Positions 9,655 through 18,089 are shown, numbered from the stretch's first letter. The stretch: 64,000 bases of DNA from Streptococcus didelphis DSM 15616 (GCF_000380005.1 NZ_KB904198.1:1-64000); one strand, 5' to 3'. The notes: generated from the sequence alone by a model not told the origin. Translations and numbers: made by a program.

Positions 9655-10905
9655 ATGTCTGATTTTAATTTTGATATTGACCAAATAGCTGATAGTACCA
9701 TCAGTAAAAGCGACAAGACCACTGAAATCCTAAAAAATGAGGCTGATCCCTCAGGCAAACCTATTTCCTTTTTTGCCAAGTTAAGCCCTGAGCAACAAGC
9801 TAAGATTAGCTCTAAAGTGCCAGCCTTAGTGGACTCTTTCATGACAGATCAAAACAAACTGCTTGATTTTGGCCAATCAGCCGTAGAAGAAGTTAACAGC
9901 ACTGTCAACCATATCCTCAAGGAGCAAAAGAAAATCCAAATCCCCCAAGTAGATGAGCTCCTGAAAAAAACCAATCAAGAACTCAAAGGCTTTGTGGCCA
10001 AGTACAAGGATGTGGGCCCTGCTGATTTGCAAAAGAAACCCAACCTCCTACAAAAACTCTTCAAGCAAGGGAAAAATACCCTTGAGGAATTCTATTTTGA
10101 TGCCCAAAGCATTGAACAAAAGATGGACGCAATGGCTGCTGCTGTTGTTAAGCAAGAAGATACACTAGCCCGTAATATTGTTTCAGCAGAACTCCTTATT
10201 GAAGACAATAGCAAGTCTATTGAAAAATTGGTGGGGGTTATTGCCTTTATTGAAGCTAGCCAGAATGAGGCTTCTCAGCGAGCCCAGCTTTTACAAAAAG
10301 AATTGGCTAGGCTAGACTCAACTACACCAGATTATCAAACAAAGAGCAACCAGCTAGCTAGAACCACTGAAGTGGTCAATACCCTTGAGCAGCAGCACAC
10401 AGAGTATGTCAGTCGTCTTTATGTCGCTTGGACAACAAGTCCTCAGATGCGCAACCTCGTCAAGGTTTCTTCTGACATGCGTCAAAAACTGGGAATGTTA
10501 CGTCGCAACACCATTCCAACAATGAAATTATCCATTGCCCAGCTTGGTATTCTGCAACAATCTGTCCAGTCGGGTCTGACAGCTGACGCTATTGTAGGAG
10601 CTAATAATGCTGCCCTAGAGATGCTTGCTGAAACTAGTAAAGAAGCTATACCTGTTATTGAAAGATCAGCCCAAAATCCAACCCTATCTATCCAGTCAGT
10701 AACAGCCCTCGCAGAAAGCTTGGTCCAACAAAATAATGGCATTATTGAGGCCATTGATGCTGGCCGAAACAAACGAGCACAATTAGAAAACACCATTATC
10801 CAATCAGCCCAAACCATTAACGACTCTGTCAAACTAAGAGACAAAAAAATAGTCCAGGCACTCCTAGACCAAGGTCTTGAGACACAGGAGGAAATGGAGA
10901 GGTAG
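9655..10905 (+). CDS. telA: TelA-family toxic anion resistance protein
   Basis: This 416-residue helical, soluble protein of the TelA (KlaA/TehA-associated) family is linked in the literature to tellurite, nisin and cell-wall antibiotic tolerance. Recognisable segments are FAKLSPEQQAKI near the N-terminus, the central YVAWTTSPQMRNLVK and RNTIPTMKLSIAQLG, and the end QALLDQGLETQEEMER. An AAGGAG site precedes the ATG, and it forms an operon with xpaC. Its last 42 coding bases form part of a 45-bp sequence that is repeated perfectly 1,030 bp downstream, bracketing an inserted gene pair. The coding sequence itself is intact. Confidence 0.88.
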   Translation: MSDFNFDIDQIADSTISKSDKTTEILKNEADPSGKPISFFAKLSPEQQAKISSKVPALVDSFMTDQNKLLDFGQSAVEEVNSTVNHILKEQKKIQIPQVDELLKKTNQELKGFVAKYKDVGPADLQKKPNLLQKLFKQGKNTLEEFYFDAQSIEQKMDAMAAAVVKQEDTLARNIVSAELLIEDNSKSIEKLVGVIAFIEASQNEASQRAQLLQKELARLDSTTPDYQTKSNQLARTTEVVNTLEQQHTEYVSRLYVAWTTSPQMRNLVKVSSDMRQKLGMLRRNTIPTMKLSIAQLGILQQSVQSGLTADAIVGANNAALEMLAETSKEAIPVIERSAQNPTLSIQSVTALAESLVQQNNGIIEAIDAGRNKRAQLENTIIQSAQTINDSVKLRDKKIVQALLDQGLETQEEMER

Positions 10906-10908
10906 CCA
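10864..10908 (+). repeat. 45-bp direct repeat, copy 1 (telA 3' end)
   Basis: This stretch is identical base for base to 11894-11938. It covers the last codons and stop of telA plus three bases, and contains the near-palindrome AGACCAAGGTCT at 10866-10877. The flanks diverge at once on both sides. It bounds the nucleotidyltransferase cassette on the left. Confidence 0.95.
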
Positions 10909-10910
10909 CA

Positions 10911-10951
10911 AAAAAAGATAGCTTCTAAATTAATGGGAAGCTATCTTTTTT
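10911..10951. terminator. Bidirectional terminator at the cassette edge
   Basis: AAAAAAGATAGCTTC pairs with GAAGCTATCTTTTTT around an 11-base loop, with A and T runs on both sides. It starts two bases after repeat copy 1. It ends the minus-strand gene pair and would also stop telA. Confidence 0.85.
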
Positions 10952-10966
10952 ATGGTCGATTGATTA

Positions 10967-11524
10967 TCAGTAATAGTGACTCAGTTGATCTTGGTTTTCT
11001 TTAAAAAATTCTTCTAGCCACCTTATACCATAGGCATAACTAAAACCTTCTAGAAGGACAGAAAAATCAATATTTTCAAAACCCTGCTTTTTTAAACTAT
11101 CAAAAGTATTAAAAGGGGAATGGAGATGCTTATACTTAATAATAGCAGCAATATCTTTTAAATCTTGTTCTCTACTACTTACCATTTTCATTCCCAAAAC
11201 ATATTCAATTGGAGCTATTAAAACAATTAGGTTCTCAAAGTAATATACGGTTTCACATAACTCAATTGGTGGCTGTCTATTCATATTAGCCACATTATTA
11301 TTTAGCCACAGTTCTTCATGAGTATTGAGGCTAAATTGTTGTCCTACCTTAGCTATAATCTCATTAATTTTTTGATTCTCTTCATAAAAAGCATCTACAT
11401 CTTGGGTGGCTCGTAAACCATGATATTCTAAGACATAACCACCCACACAGATAATTGTTAAGTTCAAATTAGCTGCTATCAATTCCTTGTTTAAGGCTTC
11501 AAAAACAGGTTTCATTTTATCCAT
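10967..11524 (-). CDS. Nucleotidyltransferase-fold protein (DUF6036-like), cassette gene 2
   Basis: This 185-residue protein has an N-terminal minimal-nucleotidyltransferase signature: CVGGYVLEYHGLRATQDVDAF has the GG motif, a conserved Arg and Thr and the paired acids DVDAF expected for the metal site. It then has a helical region with a further conserved block, YVLGMKMVSSREQDLKDI, seen in AbiEii/DUF6036-type proteins. Members of this superfamily include toxins that modify tRNA and defence proteins. It overlaps its upstream partner gene by 8 bp, so the two are translated together. The pair sits in a cassette between perfect direct repeats. Target and activity are unknown. Confidence 0.65.
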   Translation of the reverse strand: MDKMKPVFEALNKELIAANLNLTIICVGGYVLEYHGLRATQDVDAFYEENQKINEIIAKVGQQFSLNTHEELWLNNNVANMNRQPPIELCETVYYFENLIVLIAPIEYVLGMKMVSSREQDLKDIAAIIKYKHLHSPFNTFDSLKKQGFENIDFSVLLEGFSYAYGIRWLEEFFKENQDQLSHYY

Positions 11525-11849
11525 GCTTATATTTCTCCATCATTTTTTGGACATTGCTTAATTTTGCAGGCTTGTTTAAAGAAACTACGTAGGCATGTGT
11601 AGGGGTATGCTCTTGAACAGCATATTTCAAACTGACTTTTTGAAAGTCTGTTAATTCTTCCGAAGCTAATAGACGTCTGACATCATCATCCGTTAAATAA
11701 GAAGAGTCTTCAAAAATAACTTTTCTCAAGTAACGAAACCAATGACTGGCATTGAAACGTGATTGTTCAGAAGCATTTATCATATAATCATACCAATCCA
11801 TTTGTCCCTTCCTCCTTAAAGATTTATATACCTTACTATTAATAGTCAT
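11517..11849 (-). CDS. Small protein paired with the nucleotidyltransferase, cassette gene 1
   Basis: This 110-residue protein is not recognised. It has an Arg/Lys-rich start (SKVYKSLRRKGQMDWYDYM), an acidic helical middle (DDDVRRLLASEELTDFQK) and a basic tail, consistent with a small helical, possibly DNA- or partner-binding protein. It precedes and overlaps the nucleotidyltransferase gene by 8 bp, the usual order of antitoxin before toxin. A consensus-like promoter lies directly upstream. By context it could be the antitoxin or accessory subunit of a two-gene module; nothing in its sequence proves this. Confidence 0.6.
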   Translation of the reverse strand: MTINSKVYKSLRRKGQMDWYDYMINASEQSRFNASHWFRYLRKVIFEDSSYLTDDDVRRLLASEELTDFQKVSLKYAVQEHTPTHAYVVSLNKPAKLSNVQKMMEKYKHG

Positions 11850-11863
11850 CTCTTTTTCCCTTC

Positions 11864-11892
11864 ATTATAACCTAACCATTCACTAGTGTAAA
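11864..11892 (-). promoter_or_regulatory. Cassette promoter
   Basis: On the minus strand TTTACA (11887-11892) and TATAAT (11864-11869) are spaced by 17 bp, close to the vegetative consensus. The -35 begins one base inside repeat copy 2, so the cassette carries its whole promoter up to its very edge. Confidence 0.75.
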
Positions 11893-11893
11893 G

Positions 11894-11938
11894 CTAGACC
11901 AAGGTCTTGAGACACAGGAGGAAATGGAGAGGTAGCCA
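11894..11938 (+). repeat. 45-bp direct repeat, copy 2 (vestigial telA 3' end)
   Basis: This is a perfect second copy of 10864-10908. It is no longer part of a gene. The probable original telA terminator follows it, so before the insertion this copy would have been the continuous end of telA. Confidence 0.95.
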
Positions 11939-11947
11939 TCTTAATTG

Positions 11948-11980
11948 AAATCACTTCCAATACAAGTGATTTTTCTTTTT
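11948..11980 (+). terminator. Probable original telA terminator
   Basis: AAATCACTT and AAGTGATTT form a 9-bp stem with a 7-base loop and are followed by a T-rich tract. It is now separated from telA by the inserted cassette. Confidence 0.75.
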
Positions 11981-12057
11981 TTGCGTGTTTTAAAATTGTA
12001 TTTTTAGGGCTGAAACTGTAAACTGGAACAAAAGAAAGACAGTTAAGGAGACTAGTA

Positions 12058-14328
12058 ATGGTCCTAGATTTTTTACTACAAAAATTATCACGAACAACTA
12101 ATATCTTAGATGCAAGCTTTGGTCTTGAAAGAGAAGGCCTTAGGATCACAAGCAGAGGGAAAATTGCCTCAAGTGACCATCCCCAAGTGCTGGGTTCTCG
12201 TTCCTTCCATCCTTATATTCAGACTGATTTTAGTGAGCAACAAATGGAATGCATCACCCCTGTTTCTCAGTCTACCACAGAAGCAAGGCGCCGCCTCATG
12301 GCTATTTTTGATGTGGCACAGAGTTCCCTAGACAAGGACCAGTATATCTGGCCCCTTTCCATGCCACCCCATGCTAAGGAAGAGGATTTTCAGATTGCCA
12401 AGCTAGAAGATCCCGCTGCCCTTAGCTATCGAAAGAAAATCAGCCGCTCATATGGCGTCTTGCGTCAAGCTATTTCAGGCATTCATTATAATTTCGGGCT
12501 AGGTGATGACCTCATCCAAAAACTTTTTGAATTAAGTGATGAAGAAGATAAAATAAACTTCATTAACCTTCTTTATATGAAACTAGCCCGCCAATACCTC
12601 CGTTATCAGTGGCTATTAACCTACCTTTTTTCTGCCAGCCCCTTGGCTGAAAAAGGATTTTATGAAAACGGTCCCCAGAAAATCGTGCGTGGTTTGCGTT
12701 CTAGCCAAGCTTATGGCTACATCAATAAAAAGTCCGTCCAGGTCTCCTATGACTCCTTAGAGGCTTATATAGACAGCTTAGAAAAGGCCATAGCAAGTAA
12801 AGAGCTCTCACGGGAACGTGAATTTTATTCAGCTGTCAGATTGCGTGGCAGTCAGCACAGTCGTGACTATTTAACAAAGGGAATTACCTATTTAGAACTT
12901 CGCAATTTTGACATTGACCCCTTTGATGATCTGGGGATTTCCCAAAAAACCCTTGATAGTGTTCATTTAATCCTACTGGCCCTACTCTGGTTAGATGATA
13001 GTAAAAGTGATCACCAGTACCTTGAGGACGCAAAAACTTTAAATGAGGAAGTTGCTCTTTCTGACCCTCTTGAAAAGCTGCCCCACCCTGCTAAGGCAGC
13101 TGAGCTTATGGAGGCTATGACAGCACTTATTGAGCATTTCCAATTGCCTGACTACTATCGTGAGCTCATACAAGCTATGGCGGAGGCTATTTCTGACCCC
13201 AAACTAACCATTGCTGGCAAACTATCCACCCAGATCACTGATCATTCTTTGGCCGCCTTTGGCCTTTCAAGAGCCCAAAAAATCCACTTGCAAAGCACCT
13301 CAGCTCCCTATGCCCTAGCTGGCTATGAAAGCATGGAACTATCCACCCAGATGATCATGTTTGATGCCATCCAAAAAGGGATTAATCTGGAAATTTTAGA
13401 TGAAAATGACCAGTTTCTAAAGCTCTGGCATAAAAAACACCTGGAGTACCTCAAAAATGGCAACATGAGCTCCAAGGACAGCTATATCGTCCCCCTAGCC
13501 ATGGCCAATAAAACCGTCACCAAAAAAATCCTCCATCAAGCTGGCTTTCCAACTCCTAAGGGACAGGAATTTGCCAAGAAACAAGAAGCCCTCAACTACT
13601 ACCCCCAACTAACCGACAGCCCCATGGTGGTCAAACCCAAATCCACTAACTTCGGCCTAGGCATTTCTATCTTCCCCAAACCAAGTAGCCAAAGCGACTA
13701 TGAAAAAGCTCTCGATATCGCCTTTGCGGAAGATTCCCATGTCTTAGTTGAAGAATATATAAGTGGCACCGAGTACCGTTTCTTTATCCTAGATGGCAAA
13801 TGTGAAGCCGTCCTGCTGCGCCTAGCAGCCAATGTCGTTGGTGATGGTATCCACACTATCAAAGAATTAGTCGAGATCAAAAACCAAAACCCTCTCCGAG
13901 GCAGAGATCACAGATCACCCCTTGAAAAAATCCAACTAGGAAAGATTGAAAAACTCATGTTGGCCCAAGAAGGCTACACTGAAAATAGCTTGCTGGAAAA
14001 GGGCAAACAAGTTTTCCTTCGTCAAAATTCTAATATCTCAACAGGAGGAGATTCTGTCGATGTCACCGACCAGATGGATCCTTCTTACAAAAAGCTAGCC
14101 GCTCAGATGGCCGAAACCATGGGAGCCTGGGTCTGCGGTGTGGACCTGATTATCCCTAATATTCAGCAAAAAGCTAGCCTTAAAGAGCCAAACTGCCATT
14201 GTATCGAAGTTAACTTTAACCCCTCCATGTACATGCACACCTACTGCCAAGAAGGCCCCGGACAAGTCATTACTCCAAAAATCCTCCAAGCCCTCTTCCC
14301 TGAAGTCCCAATCTATAAAGAGGATTAA
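12058..14328 (+). CDS. gshF: Bifunctional glutamate-cysteine ligase / glutathione synthetase
   Basis: This 756-residue GshF (GshAB) makes glutathione in two steps on one chain. The N-terminal part (about 1-460) is GshA-like glutamate-cysteine ligase: SFGLEREGLRI, SGIHYNFGLG, YLELRNFDIDPFD. The C-terminal part (about 480-750) is an ATP-grasp ligase: SPMVVKPKSTNFGLGISIF, VLVEEYISGTEYRFFILDG, CIEVNFNPSMYMHTY. An AAGGAG site precedes the ATG. Fused GshF is typical of streptococci and related Firmicutes and supports oxidative stress resistance and virulence. It is a single gene with its own terminator, intact and of normal length. Confidence 0.96.
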   Translation: MVLDFLLQKLSRTTNILDASFGLEREGLRITSRGKIASSDHPQVLGSRSFHPYIQTDFSEQQMECITPVSQSTTEARRRLMAIFDVAQSSLDKDQYIWPLSMPPHAKEEDFQIAKLEDPAALSYRKKISRSYGVLRQAISGIHYNFGLGDDLIQKLFELSDEEDKINFINLLYMKLARQYLRYQWLLTYLFSASPLAEKGFYENGPQKIVRGLRSSQAYGYINKKSVQVSYDSLEAYIDSLEKAIASKELSREREFYSAVRLRGSQHSRDYLTKGITYLELRNFDIDPFDDLGISQKTLDSVHLILLALLWLDDSKSDHQYLEDAKTLNEEVALSDPLEKLPHPAKAAELMEAMTALIEHFQLPDYYRELIQAMAEAISDPKLTIAGKLSTQITDHSLAAFGLSRAQKIHLQSTSAPYALAGYESMELSTQMIMFDAIQKGINLEILDENDQFLKLWHKKHLEYLKNGNMSSKDSYIVPLAMANKTVTKKILHQAGFPTPKGQEFAKKQEALNYYPQLTDSPMVVKPKSTNFGLGISIFPKPSSQSDYEKALDIAFAEDSHVLVEEYISGTEYRFFILDGKCEAVLLRLAANVVGDGIHTIKELVEIKNQNPLRGRDHRSPLEKIQLGKIEKLMLAQEGYTENSLLEKGKQVFLRQNSNISTGGDSVDVTDQMDPSYKKLAAQMAETMGAWVCGVDLIIPNIQQKASLKEPNCHCIEVNFNPSMYMHTYCQEGPGQVITPKILQALFPEVPIYKED

Positions 14329-14335
14329 AAAAGAC

Positions 14336-14370
14336 AAACACAAGTGATAAGTTTATTACTTGTGTTTTTT
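14336..14370 (+). terminator. Terminator after gshF
   Basis: AAACACAAGT and ACTTGTGTTT form a stem followed by a T run, directly after the gshF stop. Confidence 0.85.
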
Positions 14371-14496
14371 ATCTCCACTTAAATCAGGAAATTACTCTAG
14401 TAGGCTCTGTTTTCACTTAGTCTGGATATTTTTAGTCTTGTACATTTTTTGTTAAAAGCTAAAAAACTATCCAGATTTAACTGGGCAGAATTAGGG

Positions 14497-15621
14497 TTAA
14501 TAATGTTGTATGGCACGAATCAAATCATAATTGTAATAGGGTACATTTCTTTTCACTGAATTGTCTTTATCCAGAAGTCCTTTTCCAACTAAAAAGTCCA
14601 AGGCTTTTTTTACCGTTGCTGGATGGAAATTAGTTGCCTCTGCTAATTGTTTGGCAGTTGACACAGGCAAGCTAAAGGTACTAAGCCAAACTGTTTTTTG
14701 TGTTTGCGTAAGACAAATAGAAAGCCCCTTTTTGGCATGTTCATCTGCACTTTGAATTTTTGTAAGAATATTATTAGCCATTTGTTCACTAGCATTCAAA
14801 AAGAGATTAAGCCATAGGTTCCAATCTGGATTTTTTCCTCTGGTAGCATTAAGTGCATTATAGTATCGAATCCTCTCCTTCTCTAGTTCTTCACTAACGA
14901 AAAAGATTGGATGCTTTAGAAGTCCTTCTTTAACAGACATTAAGGCAATAAGAATACGCCCAAGGCGACCATTCCCATCTAAAAAAGGATGTATTGACTC
15001 AAATTGTGCATGCGCAACTGCAATTCTTAATAAAGTATCGCTATCAAAGGTAATCACTTCTTGATTGTCTTCACATGCTAAGCTGGAATGATACTCACCA
15101 TTGATAAAAAATTCAAGATTAGTCATAAAGGCGCCAATTTCATTTGCTGAGACTGGGATATAAGAAGCATTTTCGATATTCTTATCTGGTCCAATAACAT
15201 TTTGAATCTTCCTGAATTCTCCTCCGTTAGAAGTTGTTCCCCTAGCCTCATCAGACATCAAAAGGTGGTGCAATTCTTTTATTAAACGTGTCGATATGAC
15301 CTCACCTTCCTTAATTTTATGAAAACCAAAGTCAATGGCTCTTTTATAATTAAAAACTTCTCTTTGTTGCCAATTTTTGGCACCTAGCTTAGCAGTTTCC
15401 ATGATTTCATGAAAAGTGACTTGAATTCCTTCTATTCTTGTCGATTGCACTGATTCATTATAAGAAAGTAAACTAAGAATAGACGAGTTAATAATAGATG
15501 ACTCCAAGACAGCATCTAATTTCCCTAAAACCTTATTTACTCTTGCCAGTCGCTTATAGAGACTCAAGGCTTGCTTATCTTCCAGCAAGACTGGTAATTT
15601 TTGAAGACCCTGTAATGCCAT
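14497..15621 (-). CDS. Fic-domain protein (class II, likely AMP transferase)
   Basis: This 374-residue cytoplasmic protein has an N-terminal Fic_N region, a Fic core with the complete active motif HPFLDGNGRLGR (His211 onward), and a C-terminal winged-helix-like domain (about 300-365). The full motif predicts transfer of AMP or another NMP to a protein hydroxyl. Ser60-Thr-Arg-Ile-Glu64-Gly fits the inhibitory (S/T)xxxE(G/N) helix of class II Fic proteins, in which the Glu blocks ATP gamma-phosphate positioning, so it should be self-inhibited until triggered. No FicA-type antitoxin gene is adjacent, consistent with that class. It lies at the left of a cluster of stress or toxin-like genes. The target is unknown. 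Confidence 0.88.
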   Translation of the reverse strand: MALQGLQKLPVLLEDKQALSLYKRLARVNKVLGKLDAVLESSIINSSILSLLSYNESVQSTRIEGIQVTFHEIMETAKLGAKNWQQREVFNYKRAIDFGFHKIKEGEVISTRLIKELHHLLMSDEARGTTSNGGEFRKIQNVIGPDKNIENASYIPVSANEIGAFMTNLEFFINGEYHSSLACEDNQEVITFDSDTLLRIAVAHAQFESIHPFLDGNGRLGRILIALMSVKEGLLKHPIFFVSEELEKERIRYYNALNATRGKNPDWNLWLNLFLNASEQMANNILTKIQSADEHAKKGLSICLTQTQKTVWLSTFSLPVSTAKQLAEATNFHPATVKKALDFLVGKGLLDKDNSVKRNVPYYNYDLIRAIQHY

Positions 15622-15905
15622 AGCTCTACTCCTTATACTATTTTTTAGACTTTTCTATATTATAAAGATTTTTATTTCAAAAAACAAGGAAAATTATAAT
15701 ATAATATCCCTAATTAGATTTTTATCTTACTTTTTAGAGTAGATACATATGACCTGTCCTATTTTATATTGTGTCACTATATTTTTTACTATATAATAGC
15801 ATTGTAGGGTGGCTTCCTCTGACAGAATAAGAAAGCATGTAAGTAGTCACAAAAATAACTCTAGAATTATCAGAAATGATATTAGAATTTCTAAGGAGAA
15901 ATAAT

Positions 15906-16463
15906 ATGCTAGAAAAAGTTGAACGATTAATTTCAGAAATTAATAGAATCCACCTTGCTTATTCACAAGACTATTTTGAAACTGGTAAGGTTGAAAAAAT
16001 TAACCTAAAACATACTTTTTCAAAAGTGCCTGTTCAAGCTATTTTAGACTATCGCTTAAACTTACATGAATCGATCAACGACTATTTGATGAAAGCAGAT
16101 ATTAAAGACATACCATATGTCTATCGTGTTAAGACTTCAGAAAGTATCCTAGCTAAAATTGAGCGTTTTTCAAAAAGACAAGATGGTTATCCCGTGAATT
16201 CTATTCTCAATGACATTTTTGGAGCCCGTATCATTCTATCATCAGAAGATATCGCAAAAGTGATGGAAGAACTTGACAATTGGAAAGAGACCTTTGACCT
16301 CAAAAACTGGTATTTACGAGATAAAGACAACTACACAGGAATACATATTTATTTCAAGAACAAGAGTAATCACTACTATCCTTGGGAACTACAAATCTGG
16401 GATGAGAAAGATCTTGACCACAACATTGAAAGTCATAAATTATTTAAACGTAACTTTGTCTAA
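15906..16463 (+). CDS. RelA/SpoT-domain (small alarmone synthetase-like) protein
   Basis: This 185-residue protein has the core of a (p)ppGpp-synthetase fold: YRVKTSESILAKIERF (basic ATP-binding residues), NDIFGARIIL (Asp103 and Arg108), DNYTGIHIYFK in place of the usual GYxSxH loop, and WELQIW (Glu161, Gln163). It is shorter than typical small alarmone synthetases and lacks their C-terminal helices. The ATG at 15906 is chosen over one 30 bp upstream because CTAAGGAGA is well placed. Such proteins either make alarmones or, as toxSAS, pyrophosphorylate tRNA; no clear antitoxin partner is next to it. The call to the domain is good; the activity is uncertain. Confidence 0.7.
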   Translation: MLEKVERLISEINRIHLAYSQDYFETGKVEKINLKHTFSKVPVQAILDYRLNLHESINDYLMKADIKDIPYVYRVKTSESILAKIERFSKRQDGYPVNSILNDIFGARIILSSEDIAKVMEELDNWKETFDLKNWYLRDKDNYTGIHIYFKNKSNHYYPWELQIWDEKDLDHNIESHKLFKRNFV

Positions 16464-16517
16464 AAAGCCTCTATTTCATCCCTCTAGAAAATTCCTATAA
16501 ATATATCCTAAAATACA

Positions 16518-16582
16518 TAACCCCCTTAATCAAATGACCTGTCAATCCCATTAAAGGAACAGTTCAAAAGATTAGGGGGTTA
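16518..16582. terminator. Long-loop terminator between convergent genes
   Basis: TAACCCCCTTAATC pairs with GATTAGGGGGTTA across a loop of nearly 40 bases, with one bulge. It lies between the RelA/SpoT-domain gene and the converging higA-like gene. Confidence 0.6.
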
Positions 16583-16595
16583 ATTGTTTTTAATC

Positions 16596-17692
16596 TTATT
16601 CTTCTACTTTAGTAGCTTGTTTTATCATCATATTATAGTTAATCTTTAGTTCTGAATACTTATGATAGTCTACTAGCTTTTCTTTTTGTAATCTGCCAAG
16701 GACGATACTAGCATGAATCTTTATTTCTTGTGCAAATGTTTCAATAGCATGCTTGCTGAAGTCTCCTTTTTCTACAAACTCCCTATAGGAATCGACAGGA
16801 ATCAATAGGTTCTGAGCAAAAATATCTGCTTTGTCTTCCTTAGCTCTGTAGGCTTCCTTATCTTCAATATCTGAATGGAAATCACCATGGATAATATGTC
16901 CTAGTTCATGAAAGAGGGAAAACCAAAAAATATCTGAGCGTTTATTTCTATCTGTTAGTAACAATAAGATACTCCCGTTTTTAAAACGTCTTGTAGCACC
17001 ATTTAAGCTGGCATTCTTTAAAGCGGGTAAGCCAACAAGTATAATACCACAAGCTAAGAGTTTCTCTTGTAATTCCTTATAAAAATAACTATCCTTACTT
17101 TGGGTCATAGCTCTTAAGTCAGGTAATATGTTTAAGAGTTTTGCCTCGTCATATTTTTTTCAGTCTTATTCTTGGCATAGTTAGCTGCAAGCTGTAGCAT
17201 AATATTAGAATTAATAATAGCTGTTTCTGAAAAACCTTGCGTATTCCGATAACTTACAGAGTTCTTAAATGTTAACAAATAGGTTAAGCTAGAAACTTTT
17301 AGAAGCTTTCTTAATTCTTGAATTTTCTCTTTCATCCTATATGTCTTATTAACTACAAAGCCATTGTCCTTAAAATATTTAAAATGGATCTGCTTACAAA
17401 TAGCTTCTTCATCATCTTGATCTTGATTTCCCATTTCAATAACTTTTAAGTCATAGGCTTTTTGAAGATTTATCCAAGTTGAAACAGATACCCCCGTAAG
17501 TTTAGAAAGCTTATTTGCAGTTTCATTACTAATTGATTCTTTTCCATTAACAAGTTTACTAATAGTCTTAGGTGAAACCCCTAATCTCTCAGCAAACTCT
17601 TTTTGCGTTATATTCAGATCTTCAATAATGTCTTCAATATAAGATCCTGGATGAAAGGCAATTAGGTCTTTATAGATAAGATTATTACTCAT
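16596..17692 (-). pseudogene. higA: HigA-type antitoxin with ImmA/IrrE peptidase domain, frameshifted
   Basis: Two reading frames together encode one known architecture: an XRE helix-turn-helix (ITQKEFAERLGVSPKTISKLVNG) in the upstream part, and a metallopeptidase-like domain with FHELGHIIHGD in the downstream part. They join at a run of seven A on the coding strand (plus-strand T7 at 17154-17160). One extra A, or a -1 slip there, gives a continuous 365-residue protein through EKKYDEAKLLNILPDLRAM. As written, the upstream frame ends shortly after the run. The start ATG at 17692 overlaps the end of the toxin frame by 8 bp. The split may be real decay, slippage-dependent expression or a base-calling error. 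Confidence 0.75.
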
Positions 17693-18025
17693 AATGTTTA
17701 CTGACCTCCTCAATTCCTATTACATTTACAGATGTGGATTGTGAAAAAATAAGCTCAGAATCTTCATCACGAAACTCAACAATTAACCTGTAAGAACCTT
17801 TTCTTCCATCTATATCTAGGGAATACTGTCCCCCTTCTTTTACCTTTTAGAGCATGAAAATGATAGAATTTAAGTGCCGTAAGGTCCGATAAACTCTCTG
17901 CACATTCAATAAAATTTATCAATTTATGTAACTTTTTGGCAACTTTGTCAGAAAAATCTTTTTTTTGCTCTTTTAAAATCTGTACATTGCTTTTTAACAG
18001 TAGTATTACCAAACTTTATTAACAC
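17685..18025 (-). pseudogene. higB: HigB-type RelE/ParE toxin with two frameshifts
   Basis: Conceptual removal of one base from each of two homopolymers (A8, plus-strand T8 at 17959-17966; G5, plus-strand C5 at 17830-17834) yields a 112-residue HigB-like toxin. It has IKFGNTTVKKQCTDF, then KLINFIECAESLSDL, HFHALKGKRRGQYSLDIDG and SYRLIVEF. The likely start is GTG 18025 with GGAGG five bases upstream. The stop overlaps the higA start, the normal higB-higA order. As written the toxin is not made, so the module is probably inactive unless the indels are sequencing artefacts. Confidence 0.75.
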
Positions 18026-18038
18026 CAAGACCTCCAAC

Positions 18039-18089
18039 AAATTACCTTTTTGGTAATTTTATGATAGAGATACATTTGCTTTTTGTCAA
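18039..18089 (-). promoter_or_regulatory. higBA promoter and palindromic operator
   Basis: Minus-strand TTGACA (18084-18089) and TATCAT (18061-18066) are spaced by 17 bp. Directly downstream lies AAATTACC-5 bp-GGTAATTT (about 18039-18059), an 8-bp inverted repeat over the expected transcription start, a usual place for an XRE antitoxin such as HigA to repress its own operon. Confidence 0.75.

Noticed and set aside
10864..11938. The 45-bp telA repeats as IS target duplications
   Set aside because: IS target duplications are usually 2-14 bp and the cassette encodes no transposase and shows no terminal inverted repeats at its edges.
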